A DNA stretch of 26,649 nucleotides from Verrucomicrobia bacterium UBA4286 (GCA_002395905.1 DGVK01000237.1:1-26649); one strand, 5' to 3'; shown: positions 1-8,102, numbered from the stretch's first letter. A program made the numbers and translations. The notes: a model not told the origin generated them from the sequence alone.

Positions 1-49
1 ACCCATTAGATATTACCATTTCCGTCCGGCCGTGTGCCGCCCGTGTGAT

Positions 50-79
50 TTGACATTTCGACGGTGAAATTGGTATAAT
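50..79 (+). promoter_or_regulatory. sigma70-type promoter of ribH
   Basis: A perfect TTGACA (50-55) is followed by an 18-nt spacer and a perfect TATAAT (74-79). A TG at 71-72 adds the extended -10 signature TGnTATAAT. The predicted transcription start is near 86, giving a leader of about 40 nt before the ribH ATG at 125. The rest of bases 1-109 shows no gene. Confidence 0.85.
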
Positions 80-111
80 ATACGAAAACTTCTGAACTGA
101 AAAGGAAGCAT

Positions 112-116
112 GGAGG
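112..116 (+). promoter_or_regulatory. ribosome binding site that sets the ribH start
   Basis: GGAGG sits 8 nt before the ATG at 125. An upstream in-frame ATG at 110 overlaps this site and has only a closely spaced AAGGAAG before it. The ATG at 125 is therefore preferred. Confidence 0.7.
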
Positions 117-124
117 GTTGTGTG

Positions 125-592
125 ATGAAAGAAGTAAGCGGAGAACTGGTTGCAAAAGGCCTTAAAATAGGTCTTGTGGTGAGCCGTTTCAACAGTTTTC
201 TTGTGGAGCAGCTTGTGAAAGGCGCTCTTGACGCTTTCGTGCGTCTTGGCGGTTCCGAGAAGGATGTAACCGTTGTCCGCGTGCCTGGAGCGTATGAACT
301 TCCTCTTGCGGCGGCGGCTCTTGCGAAGAAATCGGAAGTTGACGCGGTCGTGGCTCTCGGCGCGGTTGTGCAGGGCGCGACGATGCACGCGGCGTTGATC
401 AACGAGACGACGGCGCGCGCGTTCAGCCAGATTTCGCTTGAGACGGGTGTTCCCGTCCTGGACGGGGTTGTATCGGCCGAGAATCTTGAGCAGGCCGTGG
501 AGCGCTGCGGCACGAAGCAGGGCAACAAAGGTTTCGGGGCGGTCCAGGCGGCGGTCGAGATGGCCAACGTGATGCGCAGGCTCGGCGCGTGA
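125..592 (+). CDS. ribH: 6,7-dimethyl-8-ribityllumazine synthase
   Basis: This enzyme condenses 5-amino-6-ribitylamino-uracil with 3,4-dihydroxy-2-butanone 4-phosphate, the penultimate step of riboflavin synthesis, in the cytosol. The 155-residue length is normal for the family. Visible family marks are SRFN near the N-terminus, VPGAYELP, the ALGAVVQG segment with a following TMH that keeps the catalytic-type histidine, and the C-terminal TKQGNKG. The loop reads GAVVQGATMHAA, where most family members have GAVIRGxTPHFDYV, so it is a divergent homologue. The start at 125 is chosen because GGAGG lies 8 nt upstream; an in-frame ATG at 110 would add five residues. It is the first gene after a strong promoter. 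No other riboflavin gene is nearby. The next gene begins 81 nt downstream and may be co-transcribed. Confidence 0.93.
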   Translation: MKEVSGELVAKGLKIGLVVSRFNSFLVEQLVKGALDAFVRLGGSEKDVTVVRVPGAYELPLAAAALAKKSEVDAVVALGAVVQGATMHAALINETTARAFSQISLETGVPVLDGVVSAENLEQAVERCGTKQGNKGFGAVQAAVEMANVMRRLGA

Positions 593-673
593 AGCAGGGT
601 GCGCCCAAAGCGGTTTTTGTAAAAGCAAAGGACAAACGTAACTAAAACTACAGAAAGAGAGTGCTGAATCAAA

Positions 674-1909
674 ATGGCGAAAGAAGTAAAGAAGGTCGCG
701 TTCCTTACAGCAGGCGGGCTCGCCCCGTGCCTCAGCTCGTCAATCGGGTTTTTGATTGACGAGTATACGCGCAAGGCGCCGAATGTCGAGATGATCGGCT
801 ATGTGAACGGCTACATGGGCCTGCTCAAGGGTGAATCGATAAAGGTGACGGATGAAGTCCGCAGCAACGCGCTCGTTCTTACGCGCCATGGCGGGAGCCC
901 TATCGGCAACAGCCGCGTGAAGCTCACGAATGTCAAGGACTGCGTCAAGCGCGGTCTCGTCAAGGAGGGCGAAGACCCGCTCAAGGTCGCGGCGGACCAA
1001 CTCGTCAAGGACGGCGTGGACGTTCTCCATACGATCGGCGGGGACGACACCAACACGACGGCGGCCGATCTCGCCGCGTATCTCGCCAGGAACAACTATC
1101 CTCTTATCGTCGTCGGCCTTCCCAAGACGATCGACAACGACGTCTACCCGATCAAGCAGTCGCTCGGCGCGTGGACGGCGGCCGAGGAGGGCGCGAAGTT
1201 CTTCATGCGCGTCGTCAAGGAGAACAGCGCGAACCCCCGCGCCCTCATCGTCCACGAGGTCATGGGCCGCAACTGCGGCTGGCTCACGTACAAGACCGCG
1301 CAGTACTACCGCAAGATGCTCAAGCGCACGACGTTCCTGCCCGGGTTCAACCTCACGATGGCGCGGCAGGACGTGCACGCGGTCTACGTTCCCGAGAGCA
1401 AGATCGACTTCAAGAGCGAGGCCGCCCGTCTCAAGCCAATCATGGACAAGGTGGACTGCGTGAACATATTCGTCTCCGAGGGGGCGGGCGTCAAGGATAT
1501 CATCGACGAGATGAAGCGTCGCGGCGAGGAGGTTCCCGTCGATGCGTTCGGCCATCCGCGTCTTGACAAGGTCAATGTCGGCCAGTATGTCGCAAGGCGC
1601 TTCGGCGAGCTTCTCGGCGCAGAGAAGGTCCAGGTGTTCAAGTCCGGCTACTTCGCCCGCGCGGCGGCGCCGAACAGGAAGGACCTCAATCTTATCGCGG
1701 CGTGCGCGGCCAAGGCCGTGGAGTGTGCTTTGACCGGGGTTTCCGGAGTGGTCGGTCCCGACGAGAACGCCGGCGCGAAGATACGCGCCTGCGAGTTCTC
1801 GCGCGTGAAGGGCGGCAAGCCTTTCAACGTGCGCAAGGGGTCGTTCCGCAAGATGCTGGCCGAGATCGGCCAGCCCAAACCACGCAAGAAGAGAACCGCT
1901 AAAAAGTAA
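674..1909 (+). CDS. pfp: PPi-dependent 6-phosphofructokinase
   Basis: This enzyme phosphorylates fructose 6-phosphate to fructose 1,6-bisphosphate, probably with pyrophosphate as donor, and is reversible in glycolysis. The 411-residue protein has an N-terminal AGGLAPCL loop (about residues 13-20), GGDDT (122-126), PKTIDND (150-156) and MGRNCGWL (197-204). In this family GGDD in place of GGDG, and PKTIDND in place of PGTIDND, mark PPi use over ATP use; both are present. The C-terminus is a basic tail (KPRKKRTAKK). Its ribosome binding site is weak (AGAAAGAGAG). The 81-nt gap after ribH shows neither a clear promoter nor a terminator. PPi-PFKs are common in anaerobes that save ATP, which fits the fermentative genes further on. 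Confidence 0.93.
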   Translation: MAKEVKKVAFLTAGGLAPCLSSSIGFLIDEYTRKAPNVEMIGYVNGYMGLLKGESIKVTDEVRSNALVLTRHGGSPIGNSRVKLTNVKDCVKRGLVKEGEDPLKVAADQLVKDGVDVLHTIGGDDTNTTAADLAAYLARNNYPLIVVGLPKTIDNDVYPIKQSLGAWTAAEEGAKFFMRVVKENSANPRALIVHEVMGRNCGWLTYKTAQYYRKMLKRTTFLPGFNLTMARQDVHAVYVPESKIDFKSEAARLKPIMDKVDCVNIFVSEGAGVKDIIDEMKRRGEEVPVDAFGHPRLDKVNVGQYVARRFGELLGAEKVQVFKSGYFARAAAPNRKDLNLIAACAAKAVECALTGVSGVVGPDENAGAKIRACEFSRVKGGKPFNVRKGSFRKMLAEIGQPKPRKKRTAKK

Positions 1910-1943
1910 GGCCGCGCCAGGCGCGGCGGAAGGGAGTGCCGCA

Positions 1944-2609
1944 ATGCCCAAAGGAGTCATCATAGAGTTCGATTTCGCAGCCATGGACGGAGCCGGGCTG
2001 CTGTTCGAGACGACCAGAAAGTTCCTGAAGGATCTTGACGGCATTCCCTTCGACGAAGTGGTGGAGGCCAGGTACATGGCCGGCTTCAACTACCACGGTG
2101 CGTTTGCGGAGTACTTCCCGGTCGTCAAGACCAAGAAGACCGCGGCCAAGGCCGCCCTCGACCTGTTCACGACATTCGAGGCGGTCTTGAACGACGCCGT
2201 GCCGAAGTCCATAACGCCGGGCTTCAGGAACTTCGTTAAAACGCTTTCCGCCAAAGGGGTCAAGGTCGTGATAGCGACCAGGGCCGCGGAGGCGGCCGTC
2301 GAGCCTGCGTTCAGGCCGATGCTCGGGGCGGATGTCGTGCTGTATCACGAGGACTCGCCGACGTACGGCTGTGTGAAGTGGGACCTCTGGCGGCGCGCCT
2401 GCGCCGCGTGCGGTCTGCGCCATGTGACGACGGTCGCCGTGACGGGAAGCGGGAACGGCGTCAAGTCGGCGCTCTACGCAGGGATGGCTTCGGTGGCGGT
2501 TTCAAGCAGGCGCACGGAGTACCAGGATCATACCGGCGCGAATGCGATCGTGTCCGCGTTGAACGCCGACGCCGCGAGAGAGGTGCTGAAGATACTCAGG
2601 GTGAAATGA
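1944..2609 (+). CDS. HAD-superfamily-like protein with degenerate catalytic motifs
   Basis: The 221-residue protein has the layout of a beta-phosphoglucomutase/phosphoglycolate-type HAD hydrolase. Motif I is expected as DxDGT; here it reads IIEFDFAAMDG (residues 6-16), with Glu8 where the nucleophilic Asp should be. Motif II is VVIATRA, keeping a Thr at about 112. A motif III-type lysine may be K145. Motif IV is VTGSGNGVKSALYAGM (about 166-181), which resembles VGDSxxDxxAAxxAGM but lacks the metal-binding acidic residues. The fold is therefore likely while phosphatase activity is doubtful. Start: ATG at 1944 with GGGAG about 8 nt upstream. It lies between PPi-PFK and mazG in one direction, so a role in sugar-phosphate or nucleotide metabolism, possibly regulatory, is a guess. 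It could instead be a divergent active enzyme. Confidence 0.7.
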   Translation: MPKGVIIEFDFAAMDGAGLLFETTRKFLKDLDGIPFDEVVEARYMAGFNYHGAFAEYFPVVKTKKTAAKAALDLFTTFEAVLNDAVPKSITPGFRNFVKTLSAKGVKVVIATRAAEAAVEPAFRPMLGADVVLYHEDSPTYGCVKWDLWRRACAACGLRHVTTVAVTGSGNGVKSALYAGMASVAVSSRRTEYQDHTGANAIVSALNADAAREVLKILRVK

Positions 2610-2616
2610 CCGGACG

Positions 2617-3417
2617 ATGAACGGGATAGAAAGGCTGCACGAAATAATGACCCGCCTGCGCGACCCGCAGACGGGTTGCCCGTGGGACAGGGAGCAGACG
2701 CTGGAGTCGCTCAAGCCCTGCGTGCTGGAGGAGACCTACGAGCTGCTGGCGGCGATGGACCGGCCGGAAGACAAGGCCAACCACATTGAAGAGCTGGGCG
2801 ACGTTCTGCTGCAGGTGATGTTCCAGTGTGTGATGGCCGAGCAGGAGGGGCGCTTCAGCTTCGATGATGTCGCGAACGCAATATCCGACAAGCTCGTCCG
2901 CCGCCACCCGCACGTGTTCGGCGATGTGGACGCGAAAGACTCCGCCACGGTGCTTCGCAACTGGGAGCAGATAAAGCAGATGGAGCACCGCAAGGAGGCG
3001 CGGCACTCGGCGCTCGACGGCGTGCCGGGCGTCCTGCCCGGGCTGTTGAAGGCCCAGCGCACGCAGGAGAAGGCGGCCAGGGTCGGTTTCGACTGGAAGG
3101 ACGCGTCGGGGCCGATGGAGAAGATCGAGGAGGAACTTGGCGAGCTCAAGGCCGAGATCGCGGCGCGTGCAGGCGATCGTCCGGCTGATTCCGTGCGGGT
3201 GAAGGAGGAGCTTGGCGACCTTCTTTTCGCCGTCGCCAATCTCGCGCGCCATCTAAAGGTCGATTCTGAAAGCGCGCTCGAAGGAACGACGGCGCGTTTC
3301 TCGCGGCGCTTCCGCGCGGTCGAGGCCGCGGCCGGGGAGAAGGGGACGGCTTTGAAGGACATGACTCTGGACGAAATGGACGCCCTTTGGGAGGAGGCCA
3401 AGAGGAATGAGGCGTAA
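2617..3417 (+). CDS. mazG: nucleoside triphosphate pyrophosphohydrolase MazG
   Basis: MazG hydrolyses (d)NTPs to NMP and PPi and is thought to clean aberrant nucleotides from the pool. The 266-residue protein has the classic two-repeat layout. The N-terminal repeat opens with CPWDREQTLESL and has the helical acidic motif EETYEL (about 38-43) followed by EELGDVLLQVMFQ (58-70). The second repeat has EELGELKAEI and EELGDLLFAVANLARHL. Together these give the EExxE...ExxD Mg-binding pattern. Length matches E. coli MazG. It starts 7 nt after the previous stop, so it is probably translated from the same mRNA. Its last 11 nt overlap the next gene. The PPi it makes could be used by the PPi-PFK nearby, but this is inference. 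Confidence 0.95.
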   Translation: MNGIERLHEIMTRLRDPQTGCPWDREQTLESLKPCVLEETYELLAAMDRPEDKANHIEELGDVLLQVMFQCVMAEQEGRFSFDDVANAISDKLVRRHPHVFGDVDAKDSATVLRNWEQIKQMEHRKEARHSALDGVPGVLPGLLKAQRTQEKAARVGFDWKDASGPMEKIEEELGELKAEIAARAGDRPADSVRVKEELGDLLFAVANLARHLKVDSESALEGTTARFSRRFRAVEAAAGEKGTALKDMTLDEMDALWEEAKRNEA

Positions 3418-3877
3418 CGCCCTGCTTTTTGCGGCGGCGGCCTGTGCGTCGTTTTGCGCCTTCCCTCTGCAGTGCCCGGCCGGGGCGAAAGCCGGGGCCG
3501 CGGCATCCGCCGCCGACGGCTCTTCGAGAATGGCGAAGATGGCCGAGGCTGTGATGGAGAGGTTTTCGAAAGAGAAGCTTGACGCGGCGGCGGCGTTCTT
3601 CGGGCCGGTGGTGAAGAAGTATCAGCCGGACATCGCCGCGTTTCAAAAGGAATACGAGTCGGCGGTCGAGAAGGGCGAAGTGATCGCGAAATACATGCCG
3701 CGGCTGGAGGCCGCGCTTGAAGACGCGAAGGCTATGCGGGTTCCTGCGCGGTTCGAGAAGGAAAAGGCGTCTTACATACGGGCGGCGTCGGGCGCGGTGG
3801 CGTCGCTGAGAATGATAATGGCATTTCAAACCAGGAAACGGCAGTCTGCCGGAAACATCAAGGAAAGGACAAGATAA
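3407..3877 (+). CDS. small exported helical protein, unknown function
   Basis: I do not recognise this 156-residue protein. It opens with MRR and a hydrophobic Ala-rich stretch (about residues 4-24), then a small-residue segment that suits signal peptidase cleavage (around AKA-G or ASA-A, residues 28-36). The mature part is predicted helical and charged (KMAEAVMERFSKEKLDAAAAF and similar), with no catalytic motif I can name. Two cysteines lie in the signal region, but they do not form a proper lipobox. The ATG overlaps the mazG stop by 11 nt, with GGGAGGAGG upstream inside mazG, so it is likely translationally coupled. It ends 2 nt before the GH3 gene. A periplasmic or cell-surface role alongside that glycosidase is possible but unproven. 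Confidence 0.65.
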   Translation: MRRNALLFAAAACASFCAFPLQCPAGAKAGAAASAADGSSRMAKMAEAVMERFSKEKLDAAAAFFGPVVKKYQPDIAAFQKEYESAVEKGEVIAKYMPRLEAALEDAKAMRVPARFEKEKASYIRAASGAVASLRMIMAFQTRKRQSAGNIKERTR

Positions 3878-3879
3878 AC

Positions 3880-6135
3880 ATGACAGGTAGAACAGGGGCG
3901 GGATTTGCGTGTGCGGCGCTTGCAATCGGTGTTGCGGTGCAGGCGGGCGCCACGCCGGCGCTTGACGCGGCCACGGTCGCGGCGCACGCTGCGGTGGCAC
4001 GCAGGGCGGCAGGCGAGTCAATGGTGCTTTTGAAGAACGACGGCGTGCTGCCGCTCGCCAGAGGCGCGAAGGTCGCGCTTCTCGGCAACTTTGCGACATA
4101 CAGGCCGGGCGGCGGCGGCTCGTCGGATGTGAAGCCTGTGAGGACCGTGGACATCCCGGCCGGGCTCGCCGAGGCGGGACTTGTGATCGACGGCTCAAGC
4201 CGCGACGTGGCGGTGTATGTCGTCTCGCGCAAATCGTCCGAGGGCGGCGACCGCCCGGACGAAACATTCGATCTTTCGCGTGAAGAGCTCGACGGGATCG
4301 CCAGGGCCAGGGCCGACGGATTCCGCCGAGTTGTAGTCGTGTTCAATTCGGGTAACGTAATCAACCTCAGCCAGCTCAAGGACGATCCGTTTGTCGGGGC
4401 GATCCTCTGGGCATGGTATCCAGGCGGTGAGGGCGGCGCAGCGGTCGGCGACGTGCTTGCGGGGGCGGTGAACCCTTCCGGGCGGCTCGCCTCGACGTTC
4501 GCGAAGCGCGTCGACGATTATTCGACGAACCCCAAGTGGCAGGAGTCGTGCTGGTACGTCCCTTATGAAGAGGACATCTTCGTGGGCTACCGTTATTTCG
4601 AGACGATCCCCGGCGCGAAGGAGAAGGTTGTATATCCTTTCGGCCACGGTCTCAGCTACACGACGTTCAATGTCGAGCCGGGCGCGGTCGAGGCCGGCGG
4701 CGAAACTGTTTCGGTTAAGGCCAGGGTCACCAACACGGGCAGGGTCGCAGGCCGTCATTCAGTCCTCTGCTACACGTCGCAGACCGGCGGCGCGGCCGAG
4801 CATCCGGCGATAGAGCTGAGGGCGTTCGCTAAGACGGGTCTTCTCGCCCCCGGCGCGAGCGAGGAGCTCGTCCTCTCGTTCGCCAGGAGCGACCTTGCGT
4901 ATTTCGACGACGAGGGCGCGAGCGGCAGCATCGGTTCATGGGTCATCGACAGAGGCGTGTATCGCGTGCTTGTCGGCGGTTCGGTGAGAGATGTCGTCGA
5001 GGCCGGGACGATAGCCTGTGAGAAGGACGTGGTTCTCTGCACGCCCGGGTTCAAGCTTCAGGCCGACCGCCTTGCGCGCCGCATGAGGGCGGACGGAACA
5101 TACTCCGTCTCGCCGGTGGCGTATCCGGGCAGCAAGAAGTCGCCGCAACGCGTCGCGGTGCGGACCAACGCGCTCGAAAAGGCCGAGATCACCCTGTTCG
5201 ACGTTGCGGACGGCAGGGCGACGCTCGACGAGTTTCTCGACCAGATGACGCTTGCGGAGATGCTGAGACTTCTTCACGGCCACCCCAAGCACGATCCTTC
5301 CGGCACGGGTTCGATCGGCGATTTCGCGAAATTCGGCGTTTCGGCCGCGCAGACATGCGACGGTCCTGCGGGCGTCAGGCGCGCGACGCCTTCAACATAC
5401 TTCCCGTGCGCCGCGCTTCTCGCGTGCGCATACGATCAGGAGCTCCTTCGCGAAATAGGCGATGTGATCGGCGCTGAAGCTGCGGAGGTCGATTTCGACA
5501 TTCTTCTCGCGCCGGGTCTCTGCATCCACCGCCATCCGCTGTGCGGACGCAACTTCGAATATTTCTCCGAGGATCCGTTTGTCGCCGGCAGATGCGCCGC
5601 TTCGTATGTCAAGGGGGTGCAGGCGAACGGCGTCGGCGCGACGGTCAAGCATTTCGCGGGCAACGGGCGCGAGGCCACCCGCAAGACAGAGCTTGACATC
5701 GTCTCGGAGCGGGCGTTCCGCGAGATACACCTGCGCGGCTTCGAGCGCGCGATGAAGGAGGGAGAGCCGTGGGCCGTCATGACGAGCTACAACGGTGTCA
5801 ACGGTTACAACAGCGGCGAGAACTACGGGCTGCTGGAAGGAATAATGCGTGGCGAGTGGGGCTACAAGGGCCTTGCAATGACCGACTGGCACACAACAGT
5901 GCCCATGTGGCGCGAGATCGGCGCGGGAAATGATGTGAAGATGCCCGGCGAGGCAACCGACACAACGTGCCACTTCGTGAAGGAAGGCGACGGTGTAAAG
6001 GAGGCCGAGCGCGCCTACAAGCGCGGCTACCTCTCGGTGGAAATGGTGCGCCGCAGCGCGAAGAGGGTGTGCGAGCTGGTCATGAAGACGCGCCGCTTCG
6101 CCCGCGAGCGAGCCGTGGCGGCAGGCGGACGGTGA
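3880..6135 (+). CDS. secreted GH3 glycosidase with permuted domain order
   Basis: This is a glycoside hydrolase family 3 enzyme of 751 residues, likely a beta-glucosidase or beta-xylosidase type. An N-terminal signal peptide ends near QAGA-TPA (residues 21-27). The order of parts is inverted relative to most GH3 proteins. The C-terminal-type alpha/beta sandwich comes first (about 35-250; SMVLLKNDGVLPL, YPGGEGGAAVGDVL). The fibronectin-III-like domain follows (about 260-365, after YPFGHGLSYTTF at 252-261). The TIM barrel is last (about 448-700). By homology the nucleophile is Asp669 in MTDWH, and the acid/base is Glu121 in SSEGGDR. KHF (590-592) and GRNFEYFSEDPF are also family marks. Permuted GH3 enzymes are known from gut and rumen bacteria such as Ruminococcus albus. 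Substrate cannot be read from sequence. A ribosome binding site (AAGGAAAGGA) lies in the end of the preceding gene, 2 nt away. Confidence 0.93.
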   Translation: MTGRTGAGFACAALAIGVAVQAGATPALDAATVAAHAAVARRAAGESMVLLKNDGVLPLARGAKVALLGNFATYRPGGGGSSDVKPVRTVDIPAGLAEAGLVIDGSSRDVAVYVVSRKSSEGGDRPDETFDLSREELDGIARARADGFRRVVVVFNSGNVINLSQLKDDPFVGAILWAWYPGGEGGAAVGDVLAGAVNPSGRLASTFAKRVDDYSTNPKWQESCWYVPYEEDIFVGYRYFETIPGAKEKVVYPFGHGLSYTTFNVEPGAVEAGGETVSVKARVTNTGRVAGRHSVLCYTSQTGGAAEHPAIELRAFAKTGLLAPGASEELVLSFARSDLAYFDDEGASGSIGSWVIDRGVYRVLVGGSVRDVVEAGTIACEKDVVLCTPGFKLQADRLARRMRADGTYSVSPVAYPGSKKSPQRVAVRTNALEKAEITLFDVADGRATLDEFLDQMTLAEMLRLLHGHPKHDPSGTGSIGDFAKFGVSAAQTCDGPAGVRRATPSTYFPCAALLACAYDQELLREIGDVIGAEAAEVDFDILLAPGLCIHRHPLCGRNFEYFSEDPFVAGRCAASYVKGVQANGVGATVKHFAGNGREATRKTELDIVSERAFREIHLRGFERAMKEGEPWAVMTSYNGVNGYNSGENYGLLEGIMRGEWGYKGLAMTDWHTTVPMWREIGAGNDVKMPGEATDTTCHFVKEGDGVKEAERAYKRGYLSVEMVRRSAKRVCELVMKTRRFARERAVAAGGR

Positions 6136-6154
6136 AACGGGCATCAGCCATTTT

Positions 6155-6163
6155 TGATATAAT
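6155..6163 (+). promoter_or_regulatory. extended -10 promoter directly before etfB
   Basis: TGATATAAT is a perfect TGnTATAAT extended -10 box. No convincing -35 is visible 16-19 nt upstream, which extended -10 promoters can tolerate. The expected start point is about 6170, only 2-3 nt before the etfB ATG at 6173, so the transcript would be leaderless or nearly so. It separates etfBA-acd from the GH3 gene. Confidence 0.7.
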
Positions 6164-6172
6164 ACCAACAAC

Positions 6173-7039
6173 ATGAACGCAAAAACAAAAGGACGTGAGG
6201 GCGGCTACCGCTGTGTAGTCTGCATCAAGCAGGTTCCCGACACCAAAAAGGTGACAGGCGAGGCGATGAAAGCCGACGGGACCATCAACCGTGCGGCGCT
6301 GCCTGCGATTTTCAACCCGGAGGACCGCAACGCCCTCGAGGCCGCGCTCCGCGTCAAGGAGATGTATGGCGGAACCGTGACGGCGATCGCCATGGGGCTT
6401 CCGGCCGCGTGCGCGATACTGCGCGAGGCGCTGATGTGCGGTGCGGACGAGGCCTACCTCGTGACCGACCGCAAGGCGGCGGGATCCGATACTCTCGCGA
6501 CGAGCTACATCCTTTCGTGCGCCGTCAAGAAGTTCAACCCCGATATGGTGTTCTGCGGGCGGCAGGCGATCGACGGCGACACAGCCCAGACAGGTCCGCA
6601 GATAGCCGAGAAGCTCGACTTCGCGGCTATCACATATCTTGAAGGGCTTGAGATGGACGGCGACTTCGCCATAGCGACGCGCGACATCGGGACAGGGATC
6701 GAGACCGACCGTGTCAAGCTGCCTGCGCTCTTCACGGTAACCGAGAAGTTCGGCGAGCTTCGTCCCTTCGACATGCGCCGCGTGATGAAGTACAAGAAGG
6801 CGAAAGCACCTGTCGAGAACGGCGGCGCGCCTCTCGAGGGCGATCTCGCGATCGGCCAGCTGTCGTGCGACGACATCGGCGCCGAGGCGGACCGCTGCGG
6901 CTTCGCCGGCAGCCCGACGAACGTGAACAAGATAGTCTCCGTCGTGCTGGCCGGCGGCGACTACAAGGAAGTCGAGGCGACCGACGAAGGCGTTAAGGGC
7001 CTCGTCGAGGAACTCGTCGCGGATCATACAATCGGCTAA
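6173..7039 (+). CDS. etfB: electron transfer flavoprotein, beta subunit
   Basis: EtfB pairs with EtfA to carry electrons from acyl-CoA dehydrogenase. The 288-residue protein has CIKQVPDT (17-24), NPEDRNALEAAL (48-59), TLAT (107-110) and CGRQAIDGDTAQTGPQIAEKL (128-148). The DGDTAQ form of the last motif is that of the anaerobe electron-bifurcating type, as in Acidaminococcus EtfB; aerobic mitochondrial-type EtfB has QAIDDDxNQT. I therefore infer a bifurcating or anaerobic electron-transfer role, though sequence alone does not prove it. Most EtfB proteins begin close to the CxKQVPDT motif, and here there are about 12 extra residues. No Shine-Dalgarno is seen before the ATG, and the promoter lies only about 10 nt upstream, suggesting leaderless translation. 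etfA follows 10 nt later. Confidence 0.95.
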   Translation: MNAKTKGREGGYRCVVCIKQVPDTKKVTGEAMKADGTINRAALPAIFNPEDRNALEAALRVKEMYGGTVTAIAMGLPAACAILREALMCGADEAYLVTDRKAAGSDTLATSYILSCAVKKFNPDMVFCGRQAIDGDTAQTGPQIAEKLDFAAITYLEGLEMDGDFAIATRDIGTGIETDRVKLPALFTVTEKFGELRPFDMRRVMKYKKAKAPVENGGAPLEGDLAIGQLSCDDIGAEADRCGFAGSPTNVNKIVSVVLAGGDYKEVEATDEGVKGLVEELVADHTIG

Positions 7040-7049
7040 GGAGGAATCT

Positions 7050-8102
7050 ATGCTTCAGGACAGGACCAAGGGCGAGGTTTGGGTCTTCGCCGAACAGGAG
7101 GAGGGGCGTCTGGGTGACGTTCCGCGCGAGCTTCTCGGCAAAGGCCGTGCGCTCGCCGACAGGCTGGGGGTGAGGCTGGGCGCGGTTCTTATGGGCGGCG
7201 CGGGCGTAGGCGAAAAGCTCTCCCCGTCTCTTTTCGAGGCCGGCGCAGACGTGGTTCATGTCGTTGAGGACGCGGCCCTTGAGGTGTTCCGCGGCAAGGC
7301 ATACCGCCATTCGTTCGTCGAGCTTGTCAAGGAGTGCTCTCCGCAGATTGTGATTTTCGGCGCGACCCACATGGGCCGCGATCTCGCGCCGGCCGTGGCC
7401 TCCGCGCTGAGGTGCGGGCTTACGGCTGACTGCACCGACCTGCAGATAGGCGAATTCGTCGACAACAAGAAGAAGGACGCCGCCGGCAACCCGGCAGTGG
7501 TTAAAGACGTTCTTCTGCAGATACGGCCGGCTTTCGGCGGCAACATAATAGCGACGATCGTAAATCCCTACAACTGGCCGCAGATGGCGACCGTGCGCGA
7601 AGGCGTGATGAAGCCGCTGGAGCCGCAGCCGGGAAGAACCGGCGAGGTGGTCCGTCACGATTCAAGACTCGGCGGGGTGGACATCCCGGTAGAGGTGCTT
7701 GAGATTGTGAGGCGCCATTCGTCCGTCAATCTCAAGGGATCGCGCGTCATCGTGTGTGGCGGGGCGGGTGTCGGTTCAAAGGAGAACTTCAAGCTGCTGC
7801 ACGACCTTGCGGACGCTCTCGGCGGAGCTGTCGGCGGGAGCCGCGCGGCTGTCGACCTCGGCTATTGCGAGCATGAGCGGCAGATCGGCCAGACCGGCGT
7901 GACGGTAAGACCGGCGCTCATGATAAGCTGCGGTGTTTCCGGCGCTGTGCAGCACCTCGCCGGGATGCAGGACTCCGCCAAGATCATCGCGATCAACACC
8001 GACCGCGACGCGCCGATATTCAAGGTTGCGCATTACGGCATCGTCGGCGATCTGAATGTCGTCGTGCCCAGACTCATCAAGGCCATCAAGCAGAAGGGTT
8101 GA
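7050..8102 (+). CDS. etfA: electron transfer flavoprotein, alpha subunit
   Basis: EtfA binds FAD in its C-terminal domain and, with EtfB, shuttles electrons between acyl-CoA dehydrogenase and a redox partner. The 350-residue length is normal. The FAD-domain motifs are clear: QIGQTGVTVRP (278-288), CGVSGAVQHLAGM (294-306) and INTDRDAPIFKVAHYGIVGD (315-334). The N-terminal part is the ordinary ETF domain with no added ferredoxin-like iron-sulfur module. AGGAGG lies about 6 nt before the ATG. It sits between etfB (10-nt gap) and the acyl-CoA dehydrogenase (4-nt gap), so the three form one operon. Confidence 0.96.
   Translation: MLQDRTKGEVWVFAEQEEGRLGDVPRELLGKGRALADRLGVRLGAVLMGGAGVGEKLSPSLFEAGADVVHVVEDAALEVFRGKAYRHSFVELVKECSPQIVIFGATHMGRDLAPAVASALRCGLTADCTDLQIGEFVDNKKKDAAGNPAVVKDVLLQIRPAFGGNIIATIVNPYNWPQMATVREGVMKPLEPQPGRTGEVVRHDSRLGGVDIPVEVLEIVRRHSSVNLKGSRVIVCGGAGVGSKENFKLLHDLADALGGAVGGSRAAVDLGYCEHERQIGQTGVTVRPALMISCGVSGAVQHLAGMQDSAKIIAINTDRDAPIFKVAHYGIVGDLNVVVPRLIKAIKQKG

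Noticed and set aside
593..673. Promoter between ribH and PPi-PFK
   Set aside because: An A/T-rich patch exists, but no -10/-35 pair with good spacing is seen. Read-through from the ribH promoter is simpler.
740..2089. Long open frame on the minus strand (449 codons) opposite PPi-PFK
   Set aside because: It is a mirror of GC-rich codon use in a clear + strand gene. It has no family motifs and no credible ribosome binding site, and its product is rich in Arg, Leu and Ala without domain structure.
3146..4267. Minus-strand open frame (373 codons) spanning mazG and GH3
   Set aside because: It crosses three real + strand genes, and its product is Arg/Pro-rich low-complexity sequence. It is a shadow frame.
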